Below are positions 13,100 through 24,559 of a stretch of DNA of 64,000 bases, in pieces (positions within the stretch are counted from its first letter, which is position 1; each line of letters starts with the position of its first letter). A program made the position numbers and the translations under genes. The stretch lies in contig NC_090438.1 in NCBI RefSeq assembly GCF_031143425.1, positions 778,297,138 through 778,361,137 of the forward strand. Reading direction: 5' to 3'. The notes under the pieces are model-generated. The model did not search any database. It worked only from the letters and a program-made list of their open reading frames with translations, and had not been told where the DNA came from. The stretch is from Pleurodeles waltl (Eukaryota; Chordata; Amphibia; Caudata; Salamandridae).

Positions 13100-13270
13100 G
13101 GCTTTTTCCCCTTCCTCACAGCTCGTGCAGGTTCCTTTCCCTTCTTCACAGCTGGTGCAGGCTCCTTCCCCTTCTTCATAGCTGGTGCAGGCTCCTTCCC
13201 CTTCCTCACAGCTGGTGCCGGACACTTCCCTTTCATCCCAGGTTGTGCTGCCTCCTTCCCCTTCAGTATT
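13100..13270 (-). repeat. 30 bp minisatellite encoding a basic 10-residue repeat
   Basis: CACAGCTSGTGCAGG-type units start at 13117, 13147, 13177 and 13207. On the - strand they read as repeats of the KKGKEPAPAV type, a Lys/Pro/Ala linker. More degenerate units flank the core. The frame-preserving period and basic charge suggest a disordered nucleic-acid-binding tail. Confidence 0.85.
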
Positions 13271-15985
13271 GTCGTTCTAGTATCCCTACCACCACGAGTA
13301 GGTGATGCTACAACTGTCCCCGTGGACTGTTTGGCTGAGGTGCTGGGCTGTGCCCTTGCTACCCTGCCCGTACGTGCAGGATGGGGGAGGTGTAGGGAGG
13401 AGGTCAATCTCTGAAAGGAAAGGATTTTTAGGGATGTTGGGGCAGGAGGAGGAAGGTGTTATGGGAGTGACGGATGAGGGAGTTGTCGTCAGAGGTGTGT
13501 GGCTGCTGGATTTGGGTGCAGGTGCATGGGCTGTATGCTGTTGTGAGGAGGATGGCTGTTGGGTGTCTGAGTGCTTGTGTTTGTGTCCTTTAGGGTGGGA
13601 ATGGACACAGTGGGAGAGGACACAGGGGACGTATGCATGGATCTTGTGGAGGTGTCTGCCAGTGAGGTGTGTGTTCTGCTTGGTGTGGTGAGGATGCTGG
13701 TAGTGGATATTGATGTAGTGCATGCAGGTGTGAGTGTGGATGTAACTGGGTAGGAGGTGGATGTGGAGGAGGAGGAGGAGGGGGAGACAGTGGAGACAGT
13801 GGATGTTGTCGTGTCTGCAACTGAATGGTGTTTGTGTGAGTGTCTGTGGTATGAAGTGTGGTCCTTGTGTTTGCCTGTGCCACTCTTGGGTGTTGTCTTA
13901 TGTGCATGCTCGTCTGGCTGTGTGCTTCCAATGGGTTGGGGTTGAGGAGAATGGGACTAGGAAGTGGAAGTTGGAGCGGGGACGTCAGAAACAGGGACAA
14001 TGGCTGCCATCAGAGAGGAGGCCAGAGCCTGTATCGATCTCTGTTGGGCCGCCAATCCACTGTGGATGCCCTCCATGAATGCATTGGATTGCTGCGTCTA
14101 GGATGCCAGTCCCTGGATGGCATTCACAATGGTTGATTGCCCTATAGAGATGGATCTCAGGAGGTCAATAGCCTCCTCACTCAGGGCAGCAGGGCTGACT
14201 GGGGCAGGGCCTGAGGTGCCTGGTGCGAAGGAGATGCCCACCCTCCGGGGTGAGCGGGGATGGGCAACTAACTGAGGGGCTACTGGGAGGGCGGTGCTGG
14301 TTCGGGGGGAGGCGGCTGTACCTGCAGCTGGGGTGGTCACAGAGGTGTTTGCCACTACCAGGGAGCTCCCATGGGAGGAGGTTTCAGAGTCTGTGTTGTC
14401 CCCTCCAGTCTCCGCCATGGTGCTCCCCTCGCCCTCCATCCTACTGGTTCCCTCGGCGTCAGTGGAGTCTGCCTCCAGGGTCCTGTGCGATGCAGCTCCC
14501 TCTGTCGCCAGTGCCTCTGCTCCTCCGCCAGGTGATTCTAATGCACATAAGGACAGGATGGCAAAACAAGAAAGGGGGGAGAGACCAAGGATACACTGGG
14601 TCAATGACTGCACCAATACCACCATTGGCGTACACAGCACCCTCACACACAGGGAACAGGCCTACACACTATGCATTGCATCAGTGAAATGGCTAGTCAC
14701 CAAGGCATGAGGAGGGGCATACATCGCCAGCTGCAGCACACCTGGGACCCACGCAACCTTGCCCAGAAGTGAATACTAACAAGCTTGGTAAGCAGTATTT
14801 ACCATTCAAACCCTTAACCTCCAGAGGACCTACGCTGCTATATCTGACCTGGCCTAGGGGCACCCACTGACACACAACCACCACCCGGATACCACCCCAC
14901 CAGCCGTAGGCTGTAATGATAGCCACTGTACTCACCCCCTTGTGGCTGCTGTGATGCCCTCAAGCGCCCATCCAGCTCAGGGTAGGCCACTGCCAGTATT
15001 CGGGCCATCAGGGGGTCAGGGTCCGATGTGCACCCTTTCCTCGTTGGGAGGCCATCACCAGCTGGGTCTCCACGGTCTTTCGTGCCCAGCGTCTCAGGTC
15101 CTCCCACCATTTGCGACAGTGGGTGCTCCGCCTGCCAAAGACCCTTAGTTTCCACACATCCTTGGAAATGGCACGCCATATTCCCTTCTTTTGATGGGCA
15201 CTGACCTGCAGAGGCAACACAGACAGGAGAACACCATTAGACAAACAGTCCAGCCTGTCACAATAAAGGGCCCACCATACCCGTTTGCATCACCAGTGGA
15301 ACACACATAGCCCAGCACACAACATGTACACCGCTAAGATGACATCTACCCACCCCCCTTACAGGATGCCTTCACACACAACTCCATGCATTCATGCTAC
15401 ATGCGTTGTGCCCACAGTGTACTCACCTGCTGGTCTGGAGGTCCATACAGCAGTCCCTACCAGTCTCTCCAACTCCTCAGAAGTGAAGGCTGGGCCCTTT
15501 CCCCCGGTCTCACAGGCCATGGTAGGTTCCAGACACAGGTCACAGCAGTACATGCAGTGTAGGTCCTCTCCTATGGAAGGTCAGGAAACAAGTGAGGAAT
15601 ATGAAATTAAATGGCAGTGACGTCCGCGGCAGTGCATACCATCACCACTTGGCGTAGATCCCCATTGGCCACTGTACCCCATAGGGCCCAATATGAACAA
15701 ATGAGGAATTGCATGGCGGTTCACGACCGCCTACTGCCACGGCGCACCACGTCAGTGGCATGACCTCACTTCCACCTGTCCCTCCACACAGGACAGGTGG
15801 TCGCCATTTCATGGAGGAGGGGTGAACAGGCCTATCGATAATTGTTGTATCATAGGATATATAGGCACATACTATTAAAATCCACTGTCCCAAAACATGA
15901 TTGCACAATGTGGACTGCTGTTGTGGTATAGTTGTTCAAATTGTGACAGCCTACTCACTCTTGTGCCCCTTGTATACCTACCGTG

Positions 15986-17110
15986 TATGAATAGGAGGTG
16001 GAGACATACCCCGTGTACAGACCCCTGGTGGACTTGGCTACACTGGAGGACAGGCACATTATCCTCACCTATAGAGTGGACAGGGCCACAATCACAGAGC
16101 TGTGTGCCCAGTTGGAACCTGACCTGATCTCAGCTATCTGTCATCCCACTGGCATCCCCCCTCTTGTGCAAGTTCTATCAGTGCTCCTTTTCCTGGCAAC
16201 TTGTTCTTTCCAAGTGACAGTGGGTTGGGCAGCAGGAATGTCACAGCCAATGTTCTCAATTGTGCTGGCAAGAGTCTTGTCTGCCCTGATAAAACACATG
16301 TGCAGCTACATTGCTTTCCCCCAGGAGGAGGATTTGGGCACTGTGAAGGCCGGGTTTTATGCAATGGGACATATCCCCAATATAATTGGGGCGACTGACG
16401 GAACACATATTGCATTTGCCCCCCCCCCACCCCCCCCCAGCAAAATGAACAGGTGTTCAGGAATCGTAAGATTTTCCACTCCATGAATGTGCAGATGGTG
16501 TGCCTGGCGGACCAGTACATCTCCCACGTCAATGTTAAGTATCCTGGACCGTGCATGCCTTTGTCCTAAGGAATAGCAGCTTCCCAAATGTGATGTCCCA
16601 ACTACAGAGGCACACGGTGTGGCTAATAGGTGAGCCTTGGTTCCTACCCAGTATATGTTGGTGTATGCCTATGCTGTTGGCCATATAGGATAGCGTATGG
16701 CTAAATGTTGTCCCTCAATATTTGCAGGTGACTCTGGTTACCCAAACCTATCATGGCTGCTGCCCCCTGTGAGGAATGCCAGGACAAGGGCAGAAGAACG
16801 TTATAATGATGCACATGGGTGAACCAGAAGGACCATTGAGAGGACCTTTGGCCTCCTGAAGACCAGGTTCAGGTGCCTCCATCTGACAGTTGGATCCCTG
16901 TGCTACTCAGCCAAGAAAGTCTGCCAGATAGTAGTGGCATGCCACATGTTGCACAACCTGACCCTCAGATGTCATGTACCTTTTCTGTAGAAGGAGGAGA
17001 CTGGAGATGCCCCTGTGGCAGCACTGAACTCTGAGAACAGTGAGGATATGGAGGCAGGGGATGAGGATGTGGACAACAGAACATTGGTGATACATCAGTA
17101 CTTTCAATGA
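15986..17110 (+). pseudogene. Harbinger-type DDE transposase (HARBI1-like), degenerate
   Basis: The first exon (open 15998-16486, entered without a clear ATG) has a hydrophobic helical region, then IIGATDGTHIAF, which contains the first catalytic Asp. A poly-C tract at about 16423-16438 breaks the frame. The next part contains YPG and VLRN-like signatures, but the second catalytic Asp (normally in VHD) is deleted around 16546-16556. An intron runs from GT at 16630 to AG at 16727. The last exon gives GDSGYP and ERTFGLLKTRFRCL, with the catalytic Glu, but TGA (16820) and TAG (16988) interrupt it before a terminal TGA at 17108-17110. It would cut at the terminal repeats if intact; this copy cannot be active. 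Confidence 0.85.
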
Positions 17111-17591
17111 CACACAGGTGAGACAGTGCTACTTCACATTTCTATGACTATTGGTGTATTCCTTGTGGCATTGGCATGCTGGCATTACCCACTTCTTCCC
17201 CCTATTTACTATTACCTATGGATATTCATTTTACATATGTTGGTGATATGAAAACATTGTCCTGATGTGATCACAACAGCCAGCAACTGGTCATTAATTC
17301 TATGTTCATACTATTTACAGTTCACTTGCAATGGTCGTAGCTGTTTCAATCAATACAAATTTGCAATACATGAACTACTAGTAGTCAAGTTTTATCCAAG
17401 GCCATTTATTGTTGTGCTAAAATATAGAGTGAAAAGTGCAAAGGAATAGGGTGATGATGGAGGAACGTCCAGGGTATAGTTCCAGGCTGTTTGTAGCACA
17501 GGTGCATTGCCCATAGGAACATAGGAAGGTGAGCAATGGCAGTTCATGGTGGACAAGGTGACTGAGTGGGTTACAAGGGGGGACAATCAGT

Positions 17592-18091
17592 AGAGTCTCA
17601 TTCCCTCTCGGTGGTCTTGGCAAGTGTCTCTGGCTTCTGTCTTGTTCACAGGAAACGTTTGCGGGGTGGTTCACCTTCTTCAGGGGAGGGGTGCTGGTGG
17701 CCTGTTGGTCCCGTGGTGGGGCCTCCTGGCCACTAGCGGCAGCGGAAGTGGAGGGTTGTACAGATGATTGGCTAGGGGCAGGGGCCTGCTGGTGGGCTGT
17801 TGCCTCCCTCGTGATGTTGGCCATGTCTGCCAGCACTCCTGTTATGCAGATCAGGGTATTGTTAATGGCCTGCAAGTCCTCCCTGATGCCCTGATACTGT
17901 CCCTCCTGCAGCCGCCTGTTCTCCTGCATGCTGTGTATGATCTTGTCCATTGTGTCCTGAGAATGTTGGTAGGCTCACAGGATCTCAGAGAGTGCCTCCT
18001 GTGGAGTAGGTTCCCTGCTCCTGTCCTCCCCCTGGTGCAGAGCAGACCTCCCAGTTTCCTGGGTGGCCTGTGCCTCTGTCCCCTGAACGGT
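17592..18091 (-). pseudogene. Harbinger Myb-like protein 2, 3' part (separated from its 5' part)
   Basis: Reading starts right at the LTR edge (18091) and continues the frame interrupted at 37485. It encodes a Gln/Glu-rich stretch and a coiled-coil-like segment (MQENRRLQEGQYQGIRED, INNTL, VLADMANI), then a Ser/Pro/Gln-rich tail. An in-frame TGA occurs in the SEIL-AYQH region, and a frameshift near PPLKK alters the terminus. The coiled coil suggests oligomerisation of the Myb-like partner. Its 5' portion is 19.4 kb away at 37485-38537. Confidence 0.72.
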
Positions 18092-20889
18092 TGTAGGAGG
18101 CTGGCCTGGCTTGTAGTAGGTACCAGAGGTACTTACACCTTGTGCCAGGTCCAGTTATCCCTTATTAGTGTAGAAGAGATGTTTCTAGCAGCTTAGGCTG
18201 ATAGAAGGTAGCTATGGCAAAGCAGCTTAGGCTGAACTAGGAGACATGTAAAGCTCCTACTATACCACTTATATCATATGCACAATATCATAAGAAAACA
18301 CAATACACAGAGTTACTAAAAATAAAGGTATTTTATTTTTATGACAATATGCCACAAGTATCTCAGTGAGTACCCTCAGTAAGAAGGTAAGTACTATACA
18401 CAAGTTATATGTACACAAACCAAAATTAGGTAAGTAATAGCAAGAGAAGTAATGCAAACAGTGTAGAATCACAATAGGTTGCAATATGAACACATAGGTA
18501 TAGGGGCAACACAAACCATATACTCCAAAAGTGGAATGCGAACCACGAATGGACCTCAGACCTATGTGAGCATGTAGAGGGTCACTAGGACTGTAAGAAA
18601 ACAGTGAGGGTTAGAAAAAGACCCCACCCCAAGACCCTGAAAAGTAGGAGTAAACTGCACCTACTACCCCCGGAGAGCACAGAAGTCGTGGTAGGGGGAT
18701 TCTGCAGGAAGAACGCACACCAGCAGTGCACTGACAATGGATTTCCGGACCTGAGTACCTGTGAGACAAGTGGACCAAGTCCAATAGTCACGACAGTGTC
18801 GAGAGGGGGCAGGAGCCCAGGAAATGCCAGCTGAAGGTGCAAGGAAGCTGCCACCGGTTGGGAGAAGCTTGGAGTTCTGCAAGAAAGAAGAGGACTAGGA
18901 ACTTCTCCTTTGGAAGACAGATGTCCCACGTCGCGATGAAGCTTGCAGAGGTGTTCTTATGCAGATAGACTGCAAACAAGCCTTGCTAGCTGCAAGGGTT
19001 GCGGTAGAGGTTTTTGGGTGCTGCTGTGGCCCAGGAGGGACCAAGATATCGCCACTTAGAGGAGGAGACAGAGGGGGCATGCAGCAACTCAGGGAGCCCT
19101 CACAGAAGCAGGCAGCACCTGCAGAAGTACCCTAACAGGCACTTGGAAGAAGAGTGAACCAGAGTCCACGCAAAGTCACAAAAGGGAGTCCCACGACGCT
19201 GGAGGACAACTCAGAAGGTTGTGCACTGCAGGAAGGAGTGCCGGGGACCCAGGCTTGGCTGTGCATGAAGAAAATCCTGGAAGAGTGCACAGGAGCCGGA
19301 GCAGCTGCAAATCACGCAGTACACAGCTTTGCAGTCTAGCGTGGGGAGGCAAGGACTTACCTTCAACAAACTTGGACTGAAGAGTCACTGGACTGTGGGA
19401 GTCACTTGGACAGAGTTGCTGTGTTCCGGGGACCACGCTCGTCAGGATGAGAGGGGACCCAGAGGACCAGTGTTGCAGTCTCTTGGTGCCTGCGTTAGCG
19501 TCCTGAGAAGTCAGCGGTCGATCCTTTGGTAGAAGTTGAAGAGGGTGATGCAGAGGAACTCTGATGAGCTCTTGCATTCGTGATCTAAAGAATTCCCCAA
19601 AGCAGAGACCCTAAATAGCCAGAAAAGGAGGTTTGGCTACCAAGGAAGGAGGATTGGCTACAAAGAGAGGTAAGAGCCTATCAGAAGGAGCCTCTGACGT
19701 CACCTGCTGGCACTGGCCACTCAGAGCAGTCCAGTGTCCCCCCAACACCTCTGTTTCCAAGATGGCAGAGGTCTGGGACACACTGGAGGAGCTCTGGGCA
19801 CCTCCCCTGGGAGGTACTGGTCAGGGGAGTGGTCACTCCCCTTTCCTTTGTCCAGGTTTGCGCCAGAGAAGGGCTGGGGGATCCCTGAACCAGTGTAGAC
19901 TGGCTTATGCAGAGATGGGCACCATCTGTGCCCATCAAAGCATTTCCAGAGGCTGGGGGAGGCTACTCCTCCCCAGCCTGCACTCCTATTTCCAAAGGGA
20001 GAGGGTGTAACACCCTCTCTCAGAGGAAATCCTTTGTTCTGCCTTCCTGGGCCAGGGCTGCCCGGACCCCATGAGGGCAGAAACCTGTCTGAGGGGTTGG
20101 CAGCAGCAGCAACTGCAGTGGAGACCCCGGAAAGGCAGTTTGGCAGTACCCGGGTACTGTGCTAGAGACCCGGGGGATCATGGAATTGTCCCCCAATACC
20201 AGAATGGTATTGGGATGAAAATTCCATGATCTTAGACATGTTACATGGCCATGTTCGGAGTTACCATTGTGACGCTATACATAGGTAGTGACCTATGTAT
20301 AGTGCACGCGGGTAATGGTGTCCCCGCACTCAAGTCCGGGGAATTTGCCCTGTGCCAGGGTGCCCACACACTAAGTAACTTTGCACCCAACCTTCACCAG
20401 GTGAAGGTTAGACATATAGGTGACTTATAAGTTACTTAAGTGCAGTGGTAAATGGCTGTGAAATAAAGTGGACGTTATTTCACGCAGGCTGCACTGGCAG
20501 GCCTGTGTAAGAATTGTCAGAGCTCCCTGTGGGTAGCAAAAGAAATGCTGCAGCCCATAGGGATCTCCTGGAACCCCAATACCCTGGGTACCTCAGTACC
20601 ATATACTAGGGAATTATATAGGTGTACCAGTATACCGATGTGAATTGGTAAATTTAGTCACTAGCCTGTTAGTGACAAATTTAGAAAGCAGAGAGAGCAT
20701 AACCACTGAGGTTCTGGTTAGCAGAGCCTCAGTGAGACAGTTAGGCATCACACAGGGAACACATACAGGGCACATACTTATGAGCACTGGGGCCCTGCCT
20801 GGCAGGGTCCCAGTGACACATAGACTAAAACAACATATATACAGTGAAATATGGGGGTAACATGCCAGGCAAGATGGTACTTTCATACA
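18092..20889 (-). repeat. LTR A (3' LTR of copy 1)
   Basis: It begins TGTAGGAGGCTGG and ends TTTCATACA on +, i.e. TG...CA. It lies next to the polypurine tract of copy 1. It is 2798 bp because 171 bp present in LTR B (27697-27867) and in LTR C are missing between 19499 and 19500. Private changes at its low end (TGTAGGAGG, TAGTAGGTA) distinguish it from B and C. Confidence 0.93.
20176..20231. other. LTR hairpin (copy in LTR A)
   Basis: GATCATGGAATT at the left pairs with AATTCCATGATC at the right, with CCCCAATACC/GGTATTGGG inside. The inner left GTCCC faces GATGAA, so the stem is partly broken. Equivalent hairpins are at 28543-28598 (LTR B) and 36742-36798 (LTR C, nearly perfect). A second stem, CTATACATAGGT/ACCTATGTATAG, follows about 40 bp downstream in each LTR. 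Confidence 0.8.
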
Positions 20890-20910
20890 AACCCCCCCCC
20901 CCCCCCCACC
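20890..20910 (-). other. Polypurine tract, copy 1
   Basis: A run of 16 C on + (G on the element strand) directly abuts LTR A, the expected position for priming plus-strand DNA next to the 3' LTR. Confidence 0.85.
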
Positions 20911-20928
20911 AAACGAAGGACAATAAGA

Positions 20929-22816
20929 CTAGCCATGACCTGATGAGTCTTCATTGTCTAAGTGGAAATATCTGGAGAGTCCATCTGCTTTGGAGTGGGT
21001 ACTCCCAGGTCTATGTTCCACTGTATAGTCCATTCCATGTAGGGTTATGGACCACCTGAACAATTTAAGGTTTTCACCTTTCTTTTGTCTTAGCCAAAGT
21101 AGAGGTTTGTGGTCTGTCTGAACAATACAGTGAGTGCCAAACAGGTATGGCCTCAACTTTATCAGTTTCCAGACCACAGCAAAGCCTCCCTCTCTATGGC
21201 AGACCAACGCTTTTCTCTAGGGGTCAACCTTCTGCTGATAAAAGCAACTGGTTGATCCTGGCCGTCAGAATTCAGTTGTGATAAGACTGCCCTTACCCCT
21301 AATTCAAATGCATCAGTTTGACCAATGAATTTCTTGGAGTAACATGGGCTTTTTAGGACAGGTGCAGAGCACATGGCCTGTTTGAGCTCATCAAAAGCTT
21401 TCTGACAGCTGGCTGTCCATAATGCCTTTTTAGGCATTTTCTTACTAGTGAGATCATTAAGAGGGGCTGCTATGGAGCCATAGGGCCTGATTCTAACTTT
21501 GGAGGACGGTGTTAAACCGTCCCAAAAGTGGCGGATATACCACCTACCGTATTACGAGTCCATTATATCCTATGGAACTCGTAATACGGTAGGTGGTATA
21601 TCCGCCACTTTTGGGACGGTTTAACACCGTCCTCCAAAGTTAGAATCAGGCCCATAGTTTTTAATGAATCTCCTGTAATACCCTGTGAGGCCTAAGAAGG
21701 CTCTCACCTGGGTCTGAGTTGTAGGGGGAACCCAATCCATGATTGTCTGGATTTTTCCCTGCAGTGGTGCAATCTGTTCTCCACCTACCAGGTGTCCCAG
21801 ATAGCCCACCTTTACCTGCCCTATCTGGCACTTTGAGGCCTTGATAGTGAGGCCTGCCTTTTGCAGGGCCTCCAAAACTTTCCAAAGGTGGACCAGGTGC
21901 TCATCCCAGGTGGAGCTAAAGACAGCAATATCATCTAGATATGCTGCACTAAAAGCCTCCAACCCTTGCAGGACTGTGTCCACCAACCTCTGAAAACTGG
22001 CAGGTGCAGTTTACAACCCAAAGGGCATCACTGTAAATTGGTAGTGCCCTCCTATAGTTGAAAATGCGGTTTTGGGTTTAGCATCCTCAGCCAATTTGAT
22101 CTGCCAATACCCTGCAGTCAAATCAAAGGTGCTAAGATACTTGGCACATGCCAGTGTATCTATGAGCTCATCTGCCCTGGGTATAGGGTGAGCATCAGTT
22201 TGTGTTACCTGATTGAGACCTCTGTAGTCTACACAAAACCTCATCTCCTTTTTTCCATCTTTTGAGTGAGGCTTTGGTACAAGCACCACAGGATTCACCC
22301 ATGGGCTTTCAGAAGGTTCAACCACTCCTAGATCAAGCATTTTCTGCACCTCTTGTTTTATGCAGTCCCTGACATGGTCAGGCTGCCTATAGATCTTACT
22401 TTGACAGACAAGCTGTCTCCATTATCAATTGTGTGTTCACACCAGGATGTTGTAACTGGCACAATTGAAAAGAGTTCAGAAAATTGTCCAAGGAGATTTA
22501 TGCAGTTGTCTTTCTGTTCTGCAGACAGACAATCTGCCAAAACTACTCCCTCCACTAAAGCATCAGTTTCAGTGGTGGAAAAGAGATCAGGGAGAGGGTC
22601 ACTCTCTTCTTCCTGTCCCTCATCTGTTGCCATGAGCAGGTTGAGATCAGCCCTGTCATAGTAGGGTTTTAGGTGGTTGACATGAATCACCCTAAGGGGA
22701 CTCCTGGCAGTGCCCAGGTCTACCAGATAGGTAACCTCACCCTTCTTTTCAACAATGAGATGGGGTCCACTCCATTTGTCCTGGAGTGCTCTTGGGCCAC
22801 AGGCTCCAATACCCAC
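20929..22816 (-). pseudogene. pol: Gmr1 copy 1: integrase tail, RT and RNase H
   Basis: From the 5' side: an integrase C-terminal module (LQDKWSGPHLIVEKKG, HVNHLKPYY) runs directly into the RT N-terminus, then RT motifs (FCVDYRGLNQVT, YLSTFDLTAGYWQI, YLDDIAVFS) and RNase H (GQTDAFELGVRAVL, IVQTDHKPL, LSRYFHLDNED). Damage: a nonsense codon after MPFGL (22011-22013), a frameshift between the ends of 22358-22816 and 22349, a 171 bp MITE at 21483-21653, and a frameshift in RNase H near 21190-21200 that copy 2 shares. Stop at 20929. RT follows integrase, which is the reverse of ordinary Ty3/gypsy order. Confidence 0.88.
21483..21653. mobile_element. 171 bp foldback MITE inside copy 1
   Basis: It starts GGGCCTGATTCTAACTTTGG and ends with the exact inverse. 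The two arms are inverted copies of about 80 bp around a TATATCC centre, with one single-base indel near the apex. The empty site is visible in copy 2 (GAGCCATAGTTTTTAATG at about 29840). The duplication is therefore ATA (21480-21482 and 21654-21656) or CATAG, depending on where the end is placed. Long foldback arms suggest a cruciform-prone non-autonomous DNA element; the superfamily is not determined. It disrupts the RT/RNase H junction. Confidence 0.93.
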
Positions 22817-22829
22817 ACCTTCTGTCCTG

Positions 22830-24230
22830 GTGGGTACTGGATCAGAACAGCCTTCTGGTCATGCCATTGCTTTTTTGCAGGTCCTGGCTGGGCTGAAGGT
22901 TTTTGCTGGCCTTTTTCATGTACTCAGACATTCTGGATCTTGGGCCAAGTATATAGTCCACTATGTCCTGTCTGGGAGCTTTTAAAGGTTGTTCCCAACC
23001 CTCCTTCACAAGAGTGAGTGGACCTCTTACAGGGTGTCCAAAGAGGAGTTCAAAGGGGTTGAAACCCACTCCTTTCTCTGGTACCTCCCTGTAAGCAAAA
23101 AGGAGGCAAGGTAACAGGACATCCCATCTCCTCCTGAATTTTTCAGGGAGTCCCATTATCATACCTTTCAGAGTTGTATTAAACCTCTCTACCAGTCCAT
23201 TAGTCTGTGGATGATAAGGAGTGGTGAACTTGTAGGTAACACCACACTCCTTCCACTTTGCTTTCAATTATGCAGACATGAAGTTGCTACCCCTGTCTGA
23301 TACAACCTCTTTAGGGAAACCCACTCTGGAAAAGATTCCCAGGAGGGCCTTTGCCACTGCAGGAGCTGTAGTGGTCCTTAGAGGAATTACTTCTGGATAT
23401 CTTGTGGCATGGTCCACAACCACCAAGATAAACCTATTGCCTGAAGGAGTAGGAGGGTCAAGGGGGCCACCCCCTACCCTTTCAAAGGGCACCCCAACCA
23501 CAGGTAGTGGAATACGGGGAGACTTTGGAGTGCCACCAGTCTTGCCACTGGCTTGGCAGGTCATACAAGACTTGCAAAAATCTTTAGTGTCCTCTGACAT
23601 CCTAGGCCAGTGAAATAGGGGGACAAGCCTTTCCCATGTTTTGATCTGGCCGGAATGCCCAGCCAAAGGAATGTCATGTGCAAGAGTTAGGAGGAACTCT
23701 CTGTACTGCAGGGGAATGACCAATCTCCTGGCTGCTCCAGGTTTTGGGTCCCTTGCCTCGGTGTACAAGAGGTTGTCCTCCCAGTAAACTCTATGTGAGT
23801 CACTGACATCCCCATTTTGCTGCTTGACAGCTTGCTGTCTGAGACCCTCTAATGTGGGACAGGTTTGCTGTGCCACACTCAGCTCTTCCCTGGCAGGCCC
23901 CCCTCCACCCAAAAGCTCAGCAGTGTCTGCTGCCAGCTCATCTGGTGAAGGGTCTGCACAGGGAGGAGATTCTTCTTCCTCAGAAGGAGAATCATCTGTA
24001 GAGGGCAGGATAGTGGGTAGGGATTTACCCTTGCTATCCCTAGCTTTAGGGAGCACTTGGTTCATTTTTCCAGGATCCAAGTTACCCTGTCCTTTTTGCT
24101 TTTTGGCCTGAGCCCTGGTTAAAGCAAAAATATGCCCAGGAATGTCCAGCATTGCTGCATGAGCCTCCAACTCCACTTCTGCCCAAGCTGATGTCTCTAA
24201 ATCGTTCCCTAGTAGACAGTCTACAGGTAA
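22830..24230 (-). pseudogene. pol: Gmr1 copy 1: integrase with N-terminal extension
   Basis: After the protease end there is a Lys/Ser/Glu-rich spacer (TRAQAKKQ, then an acidic SEEEESPP region). The zinc-binding region follows (AHDIPLAGHSG, CKSCMTCQ), then the catalytic core with VVVDHATRYPE, VVSDRGSNF and GLVERFN. Fold and motifs match retroelement integrase, which inserts the cDNA. A nonsense TAA at 23268-23270 interrupts the core just after SDRGSNFMSA, where copy 2 has Tyr. The frame also breaks after an A6 run near 22855, as in copy 2. Confidence 0.88.
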
Positions 24231-24480
24231 ATCTGAGACTTTCTTTGGACCAGTAACCCCCCCCCCAGTTGAGATTCACAACAGCCACGGAGTGGCTAAG
24301 AGTGTTGTTATGAGCGTCTGTCACTTGGTACTGCTGACCAAGTAGGTGTTGTTCAGGGTGGACCAGTTTCTCTATGACCATAGTAACACTGGCACCTGTG
24401 TCCCTGTAGGCCTGAACCTCAACACCATTTATTAGGGGAAGTTGCTTGTACTTATCCATATTAAGGGGACAAGCAACTAA
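24230..24480 (-). pseudogene. pol: Gmr1 copy 1: aspartic protease
   Basis: The active-site motif DTGASVTMV follows VEVQAY in the same frame as Gag. Downstream, a G-run on the element strand (10 C on + at about 24257) throws the frame, and a 9 bp deletion relative to copy 2 lies about 20 bp further on. The GNDL signature that closes retroviral-type proteases is present after the break (CLLGNDLE). The enzyme would process the Gag-Pol polyprotein. Confidence 0.8.
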
Positions 24481-24559
24481 GGTGGCCAAATCAATGGCAC
24501 CTTCAGAGACTAAAACAGCCTCTGTGGTCTCCCTAACAAGACCAACCCCAACTGCATTG

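Larger units (their letters stand above)
12520..15520 (-). pseudogene. Harbinger-encoded Myb/SANT-like protein 1, spliced, decayed
   Basis: Exon 1 starts with ATG at 15520-15518 and ends at donor GTGAGT (15426-15421). Exon 2 runs 15205-14936 between CTGCAG and GTGAGT. Exon 3 starts after CATTAG at 14537. Exon 2 carries a helix-rich Myb/SANT-like motif (KGIWRAISKDV, then RRSTHCRKWWEDLRRWARKT). Exon 3 encodes an acidic Ser/Thr-rich stretch, a helix near LSEEAIDLLRSIS, then Pro/Ser/Thr-rich sequence with 10-residue and 19-residue repeats. Proteins of this class escort Harbinger transposase to DNA. Exon 1 is out of frame with exon 2, consistent with an internal deletion. Exon 3 has in-frame TAG codons near 14101 and 13955, so this is a pseudogene. 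The 3' end is uncertain. Confidence 0.7.

Noticed and set aside
12501..13407. Basic repeat-rich - strand frames as a host protein or antifreeze-like repeat protein
   Set aside because: They lie between Harbinger ends, downstream of a Myb/SANT-like exon with matching splice sites, so they belong to the transposon gene.
22850..22870. A AAA AAG run at the integrase end as a programmed frameshift site
   Set aside because: The downstream frame is not the one a -1 slip would give, and other shared breaks lack slippery sites. A run-length mutation is simpler.
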